Below are positions 44,081 through 51,899 of a stretch of DNA of 64,000 nt, one piece after another. The position numbers and the translations under genes were made by a program. Position 1 is the first letter of the stretch. Each line of letters opens with the position of its first letter. The DNA comes from Emticicia aquatilis (GTDB lineage: Bacteria > Bacteroidota > Bacteroidia > Cytophagales > Spirosomataceae): assembly GCF_014644295.1 (NCBI RefSeq), contig NZ_BMKK01000005.1:496001-560000 (forward strand). Direction: 5' to 3'. The notes under the pieces were generated by a model that was given only the letters and a program-made list of their open reading frames with translations, was not told the DNA's origin and ran no database searches.

Positions 44081-44100
44081 AGCTTTTTATATTGCTGTCT

Positions 44101-45243
44101 ATGTTGTCTCATGCTGAAAATATTGATGCTTTAATCGAACGCATCGCCTTGTGCCAGTCACGAGGTGATGCGTTTTTTCCTATTGGAATTTTTCCTTCGT
44201 ATCGACACAACAAATATTTATTTTATCGACGCCCCGATACCAATATTTTTTATACGGCCACTATTGTATTCATTCTAAATCAGGTAAAAGGCAAAGTTTC
44301 GGCAAAATCTCAAACGATTATTGAACACATTACGGCAAGAGCTATTAAAAATTATCCCGATTTTCAGAATAAAGATGGTTTAAAAACTTATAATTTCTGG
44401 AAAACAAAACCTTCAAAACACTTTCCGAATGGCAGCATCTTCAAGCATTTTGACCATTTCAGAATCCCCGATGATATTGATGATACAGCATTAGTTTACC
44501 TGACTTTACCATATTCAACAGAAGATACTTTGTGGTTGAAGGAGAAAGTGAAACAACATACCCACCCCCCCGCCCCTAAAGGGGAGCTAAATGAGAGCCA
44601 GATGGGTGTTTACTCCACATGGTTTGGAAAAAATATGCCTATTGAGCATGATGTTTGTGCGTTGTGCAATTTGATGTATTTGTTTGAAAAACATCAGTTA
44701 CCACACAATGAATATGACGAAACTGTCTTTGCTTTTTTAGGAGAAGTTATTTTAGAAGAAAAATATATTACTGATGCTTTTGAAGTAGCACATAATTATG
44801 CTACAACTCCACTGATTATTTATCACTATGCTCGACTTTTGGGTGATTTCGAGATACCACAATTAGAGGTTTGTCGAGAAAAGTTGATTAATAAAATCAA
44901 ACAACTTCTTGATAATGAGTTGGATACGATGAATCGGGTGATTTTAGAAACGTCTTTAATGAAGTTAGATAAAAATCAAAGACTAACCAGAACTCAGAAC
45001 CGCACGGCGGACCGTTCAGAATTCAGAACTGCACGGCGGACTGGTCAAAACTCATTCACCTATTTCATTGCAGGACTTTTGAGTTCTTATAAAAACCCGA
45101 TTCTATACTTCTTTGCACCCTTTAAAATTACTCAAATGGAATGGGAATGTGAAGCTCATGAGTTGGCACTTATCGTGGAGCGAACCTCCGAGTTCGCTGT
45201 AAAAATCAATAATGCGAACTCGGAGGTTCGCTCCACAGATTAG
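44101..45243 (+). CDS. alpha-toroid protein with terpene-cyclase-like DxDDTA motif
   Basis: This encodes 380 residues from the ATG at 44101. [13 protein letters not shown] (~125) contains D-I-D-D-T-A, the class II terpene cyclase acid motif DxDDTA. The flanking helices ([43 protein letters not shown]) suggest one alpha/alpha toroid. Known cyclases are usually longer, so it may be a non-enzyme relative. Three stretches look repeat-derived: [16 protein letters not shown] (44560-44607), [19 protein letters not shown] (44988-45045) and the final ~20 residues (45175-45236). The frame survives all three. It converges with hisF, and the two stop codons overlap. Confidence 0.6.
   Translation: MLSHAENIDALIERIALCQSRGDAFFPIGIFPSYRHNKYLFYRRPDTNIFYTATIVFILNQVKGKVSAKSQTIIEHITARAIKNYPDFQNKDGLKTYNFWKTKPSKHFPNGSIFKHFDHFRIPDDIDDTALVYLTLPYSTEDTLWLKEKVKQHTHPPAPKGELNESQMGVYSTWFGKNMPIEHDVCALCNLMYLFEKHQLPHNEYDETVFAFLGEVILEEKYITDAFEVAHNYATTPLIIYHYARLLGDFEIPQLEVCREKLINKIKQLLDNELDTMNRVILETSLMKLDKNQRLTRTQNRTADRSEFRTARRTGQNSFTYFIAGLLSSYKNPILYFFAPFKITQMEWECEAHELALIVERTSEFAVKINNANSEVRSTD
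44560..44607. repeat. C-rich/G-rich repeat inserted in a coding frame
   Basis: ACCCA at 44560 and TGGGT at 44603-44607 bracket a run of C and an inner CCCCT-AA-AGGGG hairpin (44573-44584). It belongs with the elements at 10095, 50490 and 59954. Confidence 0.65.
44988..45045. repeat. two tandem 29-bp repeats inside a coding frame
   Basis: Units 44988-45016 and 45017-45045 match at 25 of 29 positions, each with GCACGGCGGAC. CGGCGGACCGT (45006-45015 region) recurs as its reverse complement at 60012-60022. The translation is Arg/Thr-rich. Confidence 0.8.
45175..45236. repeat. 23-bp perfect inverted repeat at a gene end
   Basis: Arms 45175-45197 and 45214-45236 are exact reverse complements (outer GTGGAGCGAACC, inner GAGTTCGC) with a 16-base loop. 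It encodes the C-terminus of the toroid protein. It may also terminate both convergent transcripts. Confidence 0.9.
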
Positions 45244-46007
45244 ATTCTCATCGGAATACCTTTTTCTTTTAGGTAAGTTTTTAATTCTGGAATCCCTATT
45301 TCTTTAAAGTGAAAAATACTTGCGGCTAAACCTGCATCGGCCTTTCCTGCGGTGAAAACATCATAGAAATGTTCCACCGAACCAGCTCCACCCGAAGCAA
45401 TGATTGGAATATTTGAATTGTCGGAGATTTCGGCAGTTAACTCTAAGGCAAAACCCGCTTTTGTACCATCCGTATCCATCGAAGTCAATAGTATTTCTCC
45501 TGCACCACGGTCTTCTACTTCCTTTGCCCAAGCTATTGTTCTTAGTTCGGTTGGTTTTCTACCTCCGTGTGTGTGAACAATATGTTCGTAGCCATTGGCT
45601 TGTTCAATATATCGAGTATCAATCGCCACAACAATACATTGTGAGCCAAATTCAAGAGCTAACTCATTGATTAATTGAGGATTACGCACTGCCGAAGAAT
45701 TAATGGAAACTTTATCCGCTCCAGCATTTAAGAGCTTAGAAACATCAGCAACCGACCCAATTCCCCCACCTACACAAAACGGAATATTGATAGTGTGAGC
45801 CACTCTACGTACTAAATCGAGTAGTGTTTTGCGTTCTTCAACGGTGGCAGTAATGTCGAGAAATACTAATTCATCTGCTCCTTGGCGGGCATATTCGGCA
45901 CCGAGTTCTACGGGGTCGCCCGCATCACGAAGATTTACGAAATTAGTACCTTTGACGGTACGGCCATCTTTTATATCTAAACAAGGTATGATTCTTTTTG
46001 TAAGCAT
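45240..46007 (-). CDS. hisF: imidazole glycerol phosphate synthase, cyclase subunit HisF
   Basis: This 255-residue (beta/alpha)8 barrel has catalytic Asp11 in [16 protein letters not shown] and Asp in [13 protein letters not shown] (~130). Phosphate loops are FCVGGGIGS and IASGGAGS. It forms imidazole glycerol phosphate and AICAR using ammonia from HisH. It is the last his gene of a minus-strand set hisH ... hisA ... hisF. The TAA overlaps the TAG of the convergent toroid gene. A GNAT gene separates it from hisA. Confidence 0.97.
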   Translation of the reverse strand: MLTKRIIPCLDIKDGRTVKGTNFVNLRDAGDPVELGAEYARQGADELVFLDITATVEERKTLLDLVRRVAHTINIPFCVGGGIGSVADVSKLLNAGADKVSINSSAVRNPQLINELALEFGSQCIVVAIDTRYIEQANGYEHIVHTHGGRKPTELRTIAWAKEVEDRGAGEILLTSMDTDGTKAGFALELTAEISDNSNIPIIASGGAGSVEHFYDVFTAGKADAGLAASIFHFKEIGIPELKTYLKEKGIPMRI

Positions 46008-46034
46008 AGTTTCAAAGGTTCGGAAACCGTATGA

Positions 46035-46478
46035 TTATTTTTCGTTATAAATATTGGGTCGGGCAATTTGCATCATTATATCGGGGTTATCCAAAGGAGT
46101 AAAACCGAATTGTGCATAAAGTCCGTGGGCATCACGAGTGGCAAGCATCCATCGGCGAAGTCCTTGTAAATCAGGTTGTTGTGTGATACATTCCATCAGC
46201 CATTTTGAAATACCTTTGCCCCTTTCGCTCTCTAAAACAAAAACATCGGCCAAGTAAGCAAAAGTAGCATAGTCAGAAATGATTCGGGCATAGCCTACTT
46301 GATTTTCTGATTTATAAATACCAAAAGTTGTTGAATGTTCGGCGGCACGTTTCACGATTTCCATCGGGATATTGGGCGACCAATAGCTCGTCGATAAAAA
46401 GCCATGAATTGCATCGAATTGTAATTTGGTTTTATCGGTGCTAATTGTGTATTCGTCTTTTTGGTATTCGTAAATCAT
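46035..46478 (-). CDS. GNAT-family acetyltransferase
   Basis: This encodes 147 residues. The acetyl-CoA-binding region reads ADVFVLESERGKGISKWLMECI, the R/Q-x-x-G-x-G/A loop of GNAT enzymes. Preceding strands (TFGIYKSENQVGYARIISDYATFAYL) and the final YAQFGFTPLDNPDIMMQI fit the fold. It is embedded between hisA and hisF with small gaps (27 and 72 bases), so it is likely cotranscribed with the his genes. The substrate is unknown and need not involve histidine. Confidence 0.88.
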   Translation of the reverse strand: MIYEYQKDEYTISTDKTKLQFDAIHGFLSTSYWSPNIPMEIVKRAAEHSTTFGIYKSENQVGYARIISDYATFAYLADVFVLESERGKGISKWLMECITQQPDLQGLRRWMLATRDAHGLYAQFGFTPLDNPDIMMQIARPNIYNEK

Positions 46479-46520
46479 AATTATGGAACGCTGATTTTAT
46501 TGTCACTTCAACAAAGTCAA

Positions 46521-46554
46521 GGTTAGATGCAACTCCGATACAAACCTGCCCTAC
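46521..46554. repeat. REP-like remnant supplying the hisA stop codon
   Basis: Read on the minus strand, GTAGGGCAGGTTTG (46541-46554) differs by one base from the start of the element at 54871. Its TAG (46551-46553) is the hisA stop. The opposite arm is decayed. Confidence 0.5.
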
Positions 46555-47273
46555 AAGAATCTCTTTTCTATCTCTTTCAAAGTAACACGTCCTTCATAGA
46601 TGGCTTTGCCGACGATTACGCCAAAGATATTGAGTTCGGCTAAATCTTCTAAATCTTGCATTGAACTCACGCCTCCGCTTGCAATTACTTGTAAATCAGG
46701 GAATTGAGCTTGCATTTTCTTGTATAAATCAGCTGAAGGGCCTTGAAGAAGTCCATCTTTGGCTACATCAGTGCTGATAGTATATTTTACGCCTTTGGCA
46801 ATCCATTCGCCCACAAAATCATATACCCAAACTCCCGAGTCTTCTTCCCAGCCACTTACTGCGATTTTTTCGTTACGGGCATCTGCTCCCAAGATAATGG
46901 CTTCGCTGCCAAATCTTTTGAGCCATTCTTCAAATAATTCTGGATTTTTAACTGCTATACTTCCGCCTGTGATTTGCTTTGCACCACAGTCAAAGGCCAA
47001 ACGAATATCGTCATCCGATTGCACACCTCCGCCAAAATCAATGTGAAGATTAGTTTTTGATGCGATGGTTTCGAGAACCTTAGCGTTGGTAATTTTTTTA
47101 TTTTTCGCTCCATCTAAATCAACCAAATGTAAGCGTTTGATGCCCGCATCTTCAAACATTTTGGCTACTTCGAGCGGATTTTCGTTGTAAGTTTTTTTCT
47201 GAGAATAATCACCTTGTGTAAGCCTTACGCATTTACCGTCGATGATGTCAATGGCTGGAATGATTTGAAACAT
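46551..47273 (-). CDS. hisA: ProFAR isomerase HisA
   Basis: This 240-residue barrel enzyme isomerises ProFAR to PRFAR in histidine synthesis. Catalytic Asp8 lies in IIPAIDIIDGKCVRL and the second Asp in YTISTDVAKDGLLQG. Phosphate-binding loops are DFGGGVQS and IASGGVSS. The ATG at 47273 is chosen; the frame extends to a TTG at 47285 lying in a repeat. The stop TAG belongs to a REP-like remnant. Confidence 0.96.
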   Translation of the reverse strand: MFQIIPAIDIIDGKCVRLTQGDYSQKKTYNENPLEVAKMFEDAGIKRLHLVDLDGAKNKKITNAKVLETIASKTNLHIDFGGGVQSDDDIRLAFDCGAKQITGGSIAVKNPELFEEWLKRFGSEAIILGADARNEKIAVSGWEEDSGVWVYDFVGEWIAKGVKYTISTDVAKDGLLQGPSADLYKKMQAQFPDLQVIASGGVSSMQDLEDLAELNIFGVIVGKAIYEGRVTLKEIEKRFL

Positions 47274-47294
47274 AGTGGTAGTCAACAGTCAATA

Positions 47295-47311
47295 GTCCGC
47301 AGTCAACAGAT
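47295..47311. repeat. direct repeat GTCCGCAGTCAACAGAT, copy 1
   Basis: This 17-base word recurs exactly at 51808-51824. It lies upstream of hisA among other AGTC(A)ACAG words (47281-47325). Confidence 0.8.
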
Positions 47312-47366
47312 TTGATAGTCAATATTTTGCTGTACTAAAGATGCTATTGTAGTTTAATTAAATTAT

Positions 47367-47780
47367 TCAAAAAAATAAGCCAAGCCTTATCATTTCTTGG
47401 CGTTCTATGATTGATTCAGGATGATTTAAGTCCAGAATTTTAATGGTTGCAGCTCCTATATCAGTGATTGCTTCTAACAGACCTATTTCATCAATTGAGA
47501 AATGCTCATTCCAAATATCAGTTCTTGGATTAAAAAATCTGACTAAATTATCAGTATTTCCCAAAAAAGTAGCAATATCAGAGCCTTTATTTAAGTTACA
47601 AATTTGACAACTATATGCTAAATTTTCGGGAGAGGTTTTACCGCCATGCTTTACACTTATAATATGGTCTATGTGAAAAGCAAAAAAGGAGTTTTGAGCA
47701 TCAACCCTACAATACTCACATTTATAAGAAGCTCTGTTAGCAACGAAATCTCGAAGTATGTCGGAAATATAACGACTCAT
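47367..47780 (-). CDS. HNH endonuclease
   Basis: This 137-residue protein has an HNH domain: two CxxC pairs (YKCEYCRVDAQ and YSCQICNLNKGSD) around AFHIDHIISVKHGGKTSPENLAYSC, with the His-Asp-His metal centre and the Asn. It is close to McrA/HNH_5-type nucleases. Its ATG overlaps the stop of the 79-residue gene (47777-47780), so the two are translated together. The pair sits between hisH and hisA, unlike the usual his operon, and looks like inserted cargo. Confidence 0.9.
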   Translation of the reverse strand: MSRYISDILRDFVANRASYKCEYCRVDAQNSFFAFHIDHIISVKHGGKTSPENLAYSCQICNLNKGSDIATFLGNTDNLVRFFNPRTDIWNEHFSIDEIGLLEAITDIGAATIKILDLNHPESIIERQEMIRLGLFF

Positions 47781-48016
47781 GCAGCTTGTTTGCGGCTTTG
47801 AATACGAATCTTGGCTAAACGGATGAGCCTCTCTAAAACGATGTAATGGTCAAGTTCATCCTTTTCCTTATGTTCCAATTCTCCAACCTTAGATTTTTCA
47901 ATCAAATCTTCCAGACGAGCTTGCATTTCTTCATTAGCTTTCAAAGCCATGACCTTTGCTGGGTCAAGAGATGCTATCAAATCTGCTATTTGGTCGTAAG
48001 CATTATATATGGTCAT
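47777..48016 (-). CDS. small helical partner of the HNH protein
   Basis: This encodes 79 residues, almost entirely helical: YDQIADLIASLDPAKVMALKANEEMQARLEDLIEKSK, then LDHYIVLERLIRLAKIRIQSRKQAA with a basic end. The ATGA overlap with the HNH gene implies coupled translation and probably a complex. Similar small-helical-plus-HNH pairs occur in other bacteria, to my recollection in cyanobacteria. Whether it restrains the nuclease, as an antitoxin would, is unknown. Confidence 0.75.
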   Translation of the reverse strand: MTIYNAYDQIADLIASLDPAKVMALKANEEMQARLEDLIEKSKVGELEHKEKDELDHYIVLERLIRLAKIRIQSRKQAA

Positions 48017-48070
48017 AATCTGTATGATTTTTTACAAAGATAAACTTTTTCTCATAAAACATACCGTCTA

Positions 48071-48661
48071 TCAAATCTCCAAGAAATTCTTAAAAATCTG
48101 TTCGCCTACATCACCGCTGATTTCGGAGTGAAATTGTGCCGCAAAGAAATTATCTCGCTGTAACATCGCCGAATATTCCAAAATATAATCCGTTTTGGCT
48201 ACTGTATAATCGCAAAGCGGAGCATAATATCCGTGGTTATAATAGACATATTCACTTTCACGCAAACCTTTCAAAAGCGGATTTGGCTGCTCGGCTACAA
48301 TGTTATTCCAACCAGTCTGTGGGACTTTAAATCCTTTTACTCTCGGAAATTTTAAGATTGGAATATCAAAAACTCCCAAACATTCAGTGTTATTTTCTTC
48401 CGATGATTGGCAGAGAAGTTGCATTCCGACGCAAGTTCCCAAAAATGGTTGTTTGAGCGTTGGAATCACTTTATCGAGACCATTTTCTCTCAAGCTTTTC
48501 ATGGCGGTTGAAGCTTCGCCTACACCTGGGAAAATAATTCGTTCGGCAGAGCGAATCACTTCGGCATTATCAGAAAGCTCATAGCTTGCACCGATACGCT
48601 CAAGGGCATACATGACCGACTGTACGTTGCCTGCGTTATATTTGATAATTACGACTTTCAA
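48071..48661 (-). CDS. hisH: imidazole glycerol phosphate synthase, glutaminase subunit HisH
   Basis: This 196-residue class I glutamine amidotransferase has the nucleophile Cys in FLGTCVGMQLLCQSSE and the His-Glu pair in AQFHSEISGDVG. It supplies ammonia to HisF. The frame opens at TTG 48661, directly beside an octamer tandem repeat, and no ATG precedes it in frame. It is the first his gene of the minus-strand set and is separated from hisA by the HNH pair. Confidence 0.95.
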   Translation of the reverse strand: MKVVIIKYNAGNVQSVMYALERIGASYELSDNAEVIRSAERIIFPGVGEASTAMKSLRENGLDKVIPTLKQPFLGTCVGMQLLCQSSEENNTECLGVFDIPILKFPRVKGFKVPQTGWNNIVAEQPNPLLKGLRESEYVYYNHGYYAPLCDYTVAKTDYILEYSAMLQRDNFFAAQFHSEISGDVGEQIFKNFLEI

Positions 48662-48664
48662 AAT

Positions 48665-48696
48665 TGAATGAGTGAATGAGTGAATGATTGGATGAG
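48665..48696. repeat. octamer tandem repeat, TGAATGAG
   Basis: Four 8-bp units (two exact TGAATGAG, then TGAATGAT and TGGATGAG) begin 3 bases upstream of the hisH start codon, where the ribosome site should be. A change of copy number would move that region. Confidence 0.8.
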
Positions 48697-48844
48697 TGCC
48701 GCAGTGGAGCTGAATATTAAGTCAATTCCACACTTTCTTAACATTTTACAAATCTAAACTTATCAGTAGATAAAACTCTACTTTTATTAAAAAAGCAATA
48801 TTTTATCTTGTTTTAATTTAATTATTTATCAATAATTTAAAATA

Positions 48845-48868
48845 TTCTATCATTCTATCATCCTATCA
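48845..48868. repeat. octamer tandem repeat, TTCTATCA
   Basis: Three 8-bp units (TTCTATCA twice, then TCCTATCA) lie 45 bases upstream of the dGTPase ATG. With the array at 48665 they flank the same divergent 250-base region. Confidence 0.75.
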
Positions 48869-48912
48869 TTGAGGCATTAGTTATCTTGCAGCGAAATTTC
48901 ACCACCCCAAAA

Positions 48913-50274
48913 ATGAATTGGCTGACTCTTTTTTCTAATAAACGACTCGGTGCCGAACACCGCAACGCCCACGAACATTTCCGCACTGACTATATGCGAG
49001 ATTACGACCGATTGATTTTTTCGTCGCAGTTTCGCCGCTTACAAAATAAGACTCAAGTTTTTCCATTACCTGGGGCAGTTTTTGTGCATAACCGCTTGAC
49101 TCACAGCTTGGAGGTTGCTTCGGTTGGACGTTCGCTCGGTAAAGCAATTGGAGAAAGAATTGTGGCAAAATATGAAAATGAGCTGAATCAAGAAGCTATT
49201 GAATTTTATAAATTTGAGCTTTCGGCGGTGGTCATGACGGCCTGTATTGCTCACGATATTGGTAATCCTCCTTTCGGACATTCAGGCGAAGAAGCGATTC
49301 GTACTTATTTTAGAGAACTGGAGGGTGAAAAACTCAAATTTCTGACTGAGAATCTGACCGAAAACCAATTCAACGATTTCAAATGGTTTGAGGGAAATGC
49401 CAATGCGTTTAGGATTCTGACAACGATTTTCAATCAAAGTAATCTGAATCTAACTTACGCAACTTTGGCCTCAATCATTAAATATCCTGCCGATTCGACG
49501 AGTGGTTTTAAGAAGAAAAGTTTTATTTCGGCAAAGAAATCGGGCTTTTTTGATGCCGAAAGTGAGTTTTATCAACGCATTGCTACCGAGCTGAATATCA
49601 ATGCTTTGAATGAAGAGAAAACAGTTTTTGCTCGTCATCCTTTTGTGTTTTTGGTAGAGGCGGCCGATGACATTTGTTACCGAATCATCGACCTCGAAGA
49701 TGCTCACCGACTAAATATTATTTCGATTCAAGAAGCAAGAGATTTGCTCGAACCTTTCTTTGAAAACCAAGAAGGTAAAAAGTCTATCAAAGAAAAAGTT
49801 GATACGATTGAAGACGATAAGCAGAAACTTTCTTTTCTGCGAGCAATGCTCATCGGGAAATTGGTAGGAAAATGCACCGAAATTTTCTTTGAATATGAAG
49901 CCCAACTACTCGACGGCTCGCTCAATAAGCCTTTGATTGACCTTTTAGATGAAAAAACCACCTCTTTAATCAAAAAAATCGACGAAATTTCTGTCAAGAA
50001 AATTTATAACGACAAGTCAGTCATTGAAATCGAAATTGCAGGTTATCATATCATTGGTGGATTGCTGAAAGAGTTTGTTTCGGCGGTTTTGCAGCCGGAA
50101 ACTGCCAAATCAAGAAAATTATTGCAGTTGATTCCGAGTCAATATGGTATTACGAAAGGCGGAGATGTTTATCAGAATATCCTTGCGGTAGTTGATTTTA
50201 TATCGGGAATGACCGATTTGTTTGCCATTGACCTTTATCGAAAAATTACAGGGATTCAGATTCCGCAGTTGTAA
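48913..50274 (+). CDS. dgt: dGTP triphosphohydrolase
   Basis: This 453-residue HD-domain enzyme hydrolyses dGTP to deoxyguanosine and triphosphate. Motifs: FRTDYMRDYDRLIFSSQFRRLQNKTQVFPL, VHNRLTHSLEVASVGRSLG, and the HD pair His114-Asp115 in CIAHDIGNPPFGHSGE. The later VEAADDICYRIIDLEDAHRL carries the final metal Asp. The start at ATG 48913 is preferred over a TTG nine codons earlier. It is divergent from hisH. Confidence 0.93.
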   Translation: MNWLTLFSNKRLGAEHRNAHEHFRTDYMRDYDRLIFSSQFRRLQNKTQVFPLPGAVFVHNRLTHSLEVASVGRSLGKAIGERIVAKYENELNQEAIEFYKFELSAVVMTACIAHDIGNPPFGHSGEEAIRTYFRELEGEKLKFLTENLTENQFNDFKWFEGNANAFRILTTIFNQSNLNLTYATLASIIKYPADSTSGFKKKSFISAKKSGFFDAESEFYQRIATELNINALNEEKTVFARHPFVFLVEAADDICYRIIDLEDAHRLNIISIQEARDLLEPFFENQEGKKSIKEKVDTIEDDKQKLSFLRAMLIGKLVGKCTEIFFEYEAQLLDGSLNKPLIDLLDEKTTSLIKKIDEISVKKIYNDKSVIEIEIAGYHIIGGLLKEFVSAVLQPETAKSRKLLQLIPSQYGITKGGDVYQNILAVVDFISGMTDLFAIDLYRKITGIQIPQL

Positions 50275-50489
50275 GGTAGTCTGAGATATTTGGCTCATTA
50301 AAAAAATTGAAGCGGGGTCGCCCGTGCGATTAAGGATAGAAGATTGTTGATTTTAGAAAATTCATCATAAATCTATAATTTGTAATCTTTAATCTTCAAT
50401 ATTCATTAGCTATGCCACCCTTAGTTCGCCAATTTAAGAAATTAAGGAACTTCAAAACCGAAAAAAACTGTTGTTTTTACATTAAGTAC

Positions 50490-50521
50490 CCTCACCCCCG
50501 CCTCTCCCGCAGGAGAGGAGC
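50490..50521. repeat. C-rich repeat with CTCTCC/GGAGAG hairpin
   Basis: CCCTCACCCCCGCCTCTCCC is followed by GCAGGAGAGGAGC. CCTCTCC pairs with GGAGAGG. It is another member of the C-rich/G-rich family. The rest of the 262-base gap (50275-50536) is AT-rich, with CGGGGTCGCCC at 50314-50324, and has no gene. Confidence 0.55.
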
Positions 50522-50536
50522 TATTTTTTGAAATCA

Positions 50537-51787
50537 ATGAAGCAAACCAAAGACCCTTACGCAGCCCTCCGTTTTCCCGAATTTAGATATTTCATCTCGG
50601 CTCAGTTTCTGTTTACGGTTGCAGTTTTGGTACAAGAAGTTGTTATAAGTTTTTATTTGTACGAAATCACCCACGACCCACTTTCTTTGGGTTTAATCGG
50701 ACTTTTTGAAGCAATTCCGTATATTTCTTTGGCACTTTTTGGTGGATATTTTGCCGACCGAGGCGATAAAAAACGCATCATTCAGATTTGTTATGGCGTA
50801 ATTGTGCTGTGTTCGTTCCTGCTACTTTGGGTTACTTATCCGTCGGCCAATCATTCGTTTGATGTCTCTCAAATCAAATTTGTTGTCTATCTAACTGTTT
50901 TTATATTGGGCATTGCTCGTGGGTTTTATGGTCCATCGTGGTCTTCGCTCAAACCTTTTTTGGTTCCAGCCGAACACTATCCTAACTCTGCTTCGTGGAG
51001 CAGTCAGTTTTGGCAATCGGGTATGATTTTGGGGCCAGCATCGGCTGGTTTTTTATATAGTTGGTTGGGCCTGACCAATACACTTATTTTGGTAATAGTT
51101 TTATTTGCCATTGCTTTTGTTTTGGTGAGCTTGATTTCTAAAAAACCTATTCAGCAGTCGGCTACTCATCAAAATGTCTTCCAGAGTTTGAAAGAAGGAA
51201 TCGACTTTGTGCGTAAAAACCGAATCTTATTTTATGCCATTTTACTTGATATGTTTTCGGTGCTTTTTGGCGGAGTGATTGCTATTTTGCCAGTTTTTGC
51301 CAAAGATGTGTTGCACGTCGGAGCTGAGGGATTAGGCATTTTAAGAGCAGCTCCAGGCGTTGGAGCAGTACTAACAATGCTCGGAACAGCCTACTTCCCA
51401 CCAACTCGCCAAGCATGGCGAAATATGCTCATCGGCGTAGCTGGTTTTGGAGTAGCAACGATAGTTTTTGCACTTTCTACCAATTTTTGGCTGTCGGCAG
51501 GAGCTTTATTCTTAACTGGGGCTTTCGATAGTATCAGTGTAATTGTGCGTCAGACCATCTTGCAAGTGCTTCCGCCCGACGAAATGCGTGGGCGTGTGAG
51601 TGGCGTAAACGGTATTTTTGTGAGCTGCTCAAACGAACTCGGTGCTTTTGAATCTGGTGTAGCGGCAAAGCTTTTGGGAGCTGTACCTTCAGTGCTTTTT
51701 GGTGGCGTGATGACACTCGTTTTTGCGACTATCATTTTCTTCCGTTCGGGCGACCTCTTTGATGTGAAATTGGAGAAGAAAGCATAG
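50537..51787 (+). CDS. MFS transporter (EntS / MFS_3-like)
   Basis: This 416-residue protein has about 11-12 membrane helices, from the ATG at 50537. The loop 2-3 motif FGGYFADRGDKKRII and the middle VLPPDEMRGRVSGVNGIF are characteristic of the MFS_3/EntS-like exporter group. Substrate is unknown; siderophores and drugs are common in the family. No biosynthetic genes adjoin it. It is separated from the HHH-barrel gene by the second copy of the GTCCGCAG repeat. Confidence 0.88.
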   Translation: MKQTKDPYAALRFPEFRYFISAQFLFTVAVLVQEVVISFYLYEITHDPLSLGLIGLFEAIPYISLALFGGYFADRGDKKRIIQICYGVIVLCSFLLLWVTYPSANHSFDVSQIKFVVYLTVFILGIARGFYGPSWSSLKPFLVPAEHYPNSASWSSQFWQSGMILGPASAGFLYSWLGLTNTLILVIVLFAIAFVLVSLISKKPIQQSATHQNVFQSLKEGIDFVRKNRILFYAILLDMFSVLFGGVIAILPVFAKDVLHVGAEGLGILRAAPGVGAVLTMLGTAYFPPTRQAWRNMLIGVAGFGVATIVFALSTNFWLSAGALFLTGAFDSISVIVRQTILQVLPPDEMRGRVSGVNGIFVSCSNELGAFESGVAAKLLGAVPSVLFGGVMTLVFATIIFFRSGDLFDVKLEKKA

Positions 51788-51807
51788 TTAGAAGTCCATA
51801 GTTAACT

Positions 51808-51824
51808 GTCCGCAGTCAACAGAT
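51808..51824. repeat. direct repeat GTCCGCAGTCAACAGAT, copy 2
   Basis: This is identical to 47295-47311 and lies just after the MFS gene and before a promoter. Confidence 0.8.
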
Positions 51825-51846
51825 ATTTAAAGATTTTTTTGCAACT

Positions 51847-51878
51847 ATTGGTAGCTTGAAAACAAAATTTTACATTTG
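51847..51878 (+). promoter_or_regulatory. promoter of the HHH-barrel gene
   Basis: ATTG at 51847-51850 (one base from TTTG) and TACATTTG at 51871-51878 are 20 bases apart. It lies 22 bases before the ATG at 51900, and it argues against the frame's earlier TTG. Confidence 0.6.
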
Positions 51879-51899
51879 CTAAGACGAAAACCTATTTGC

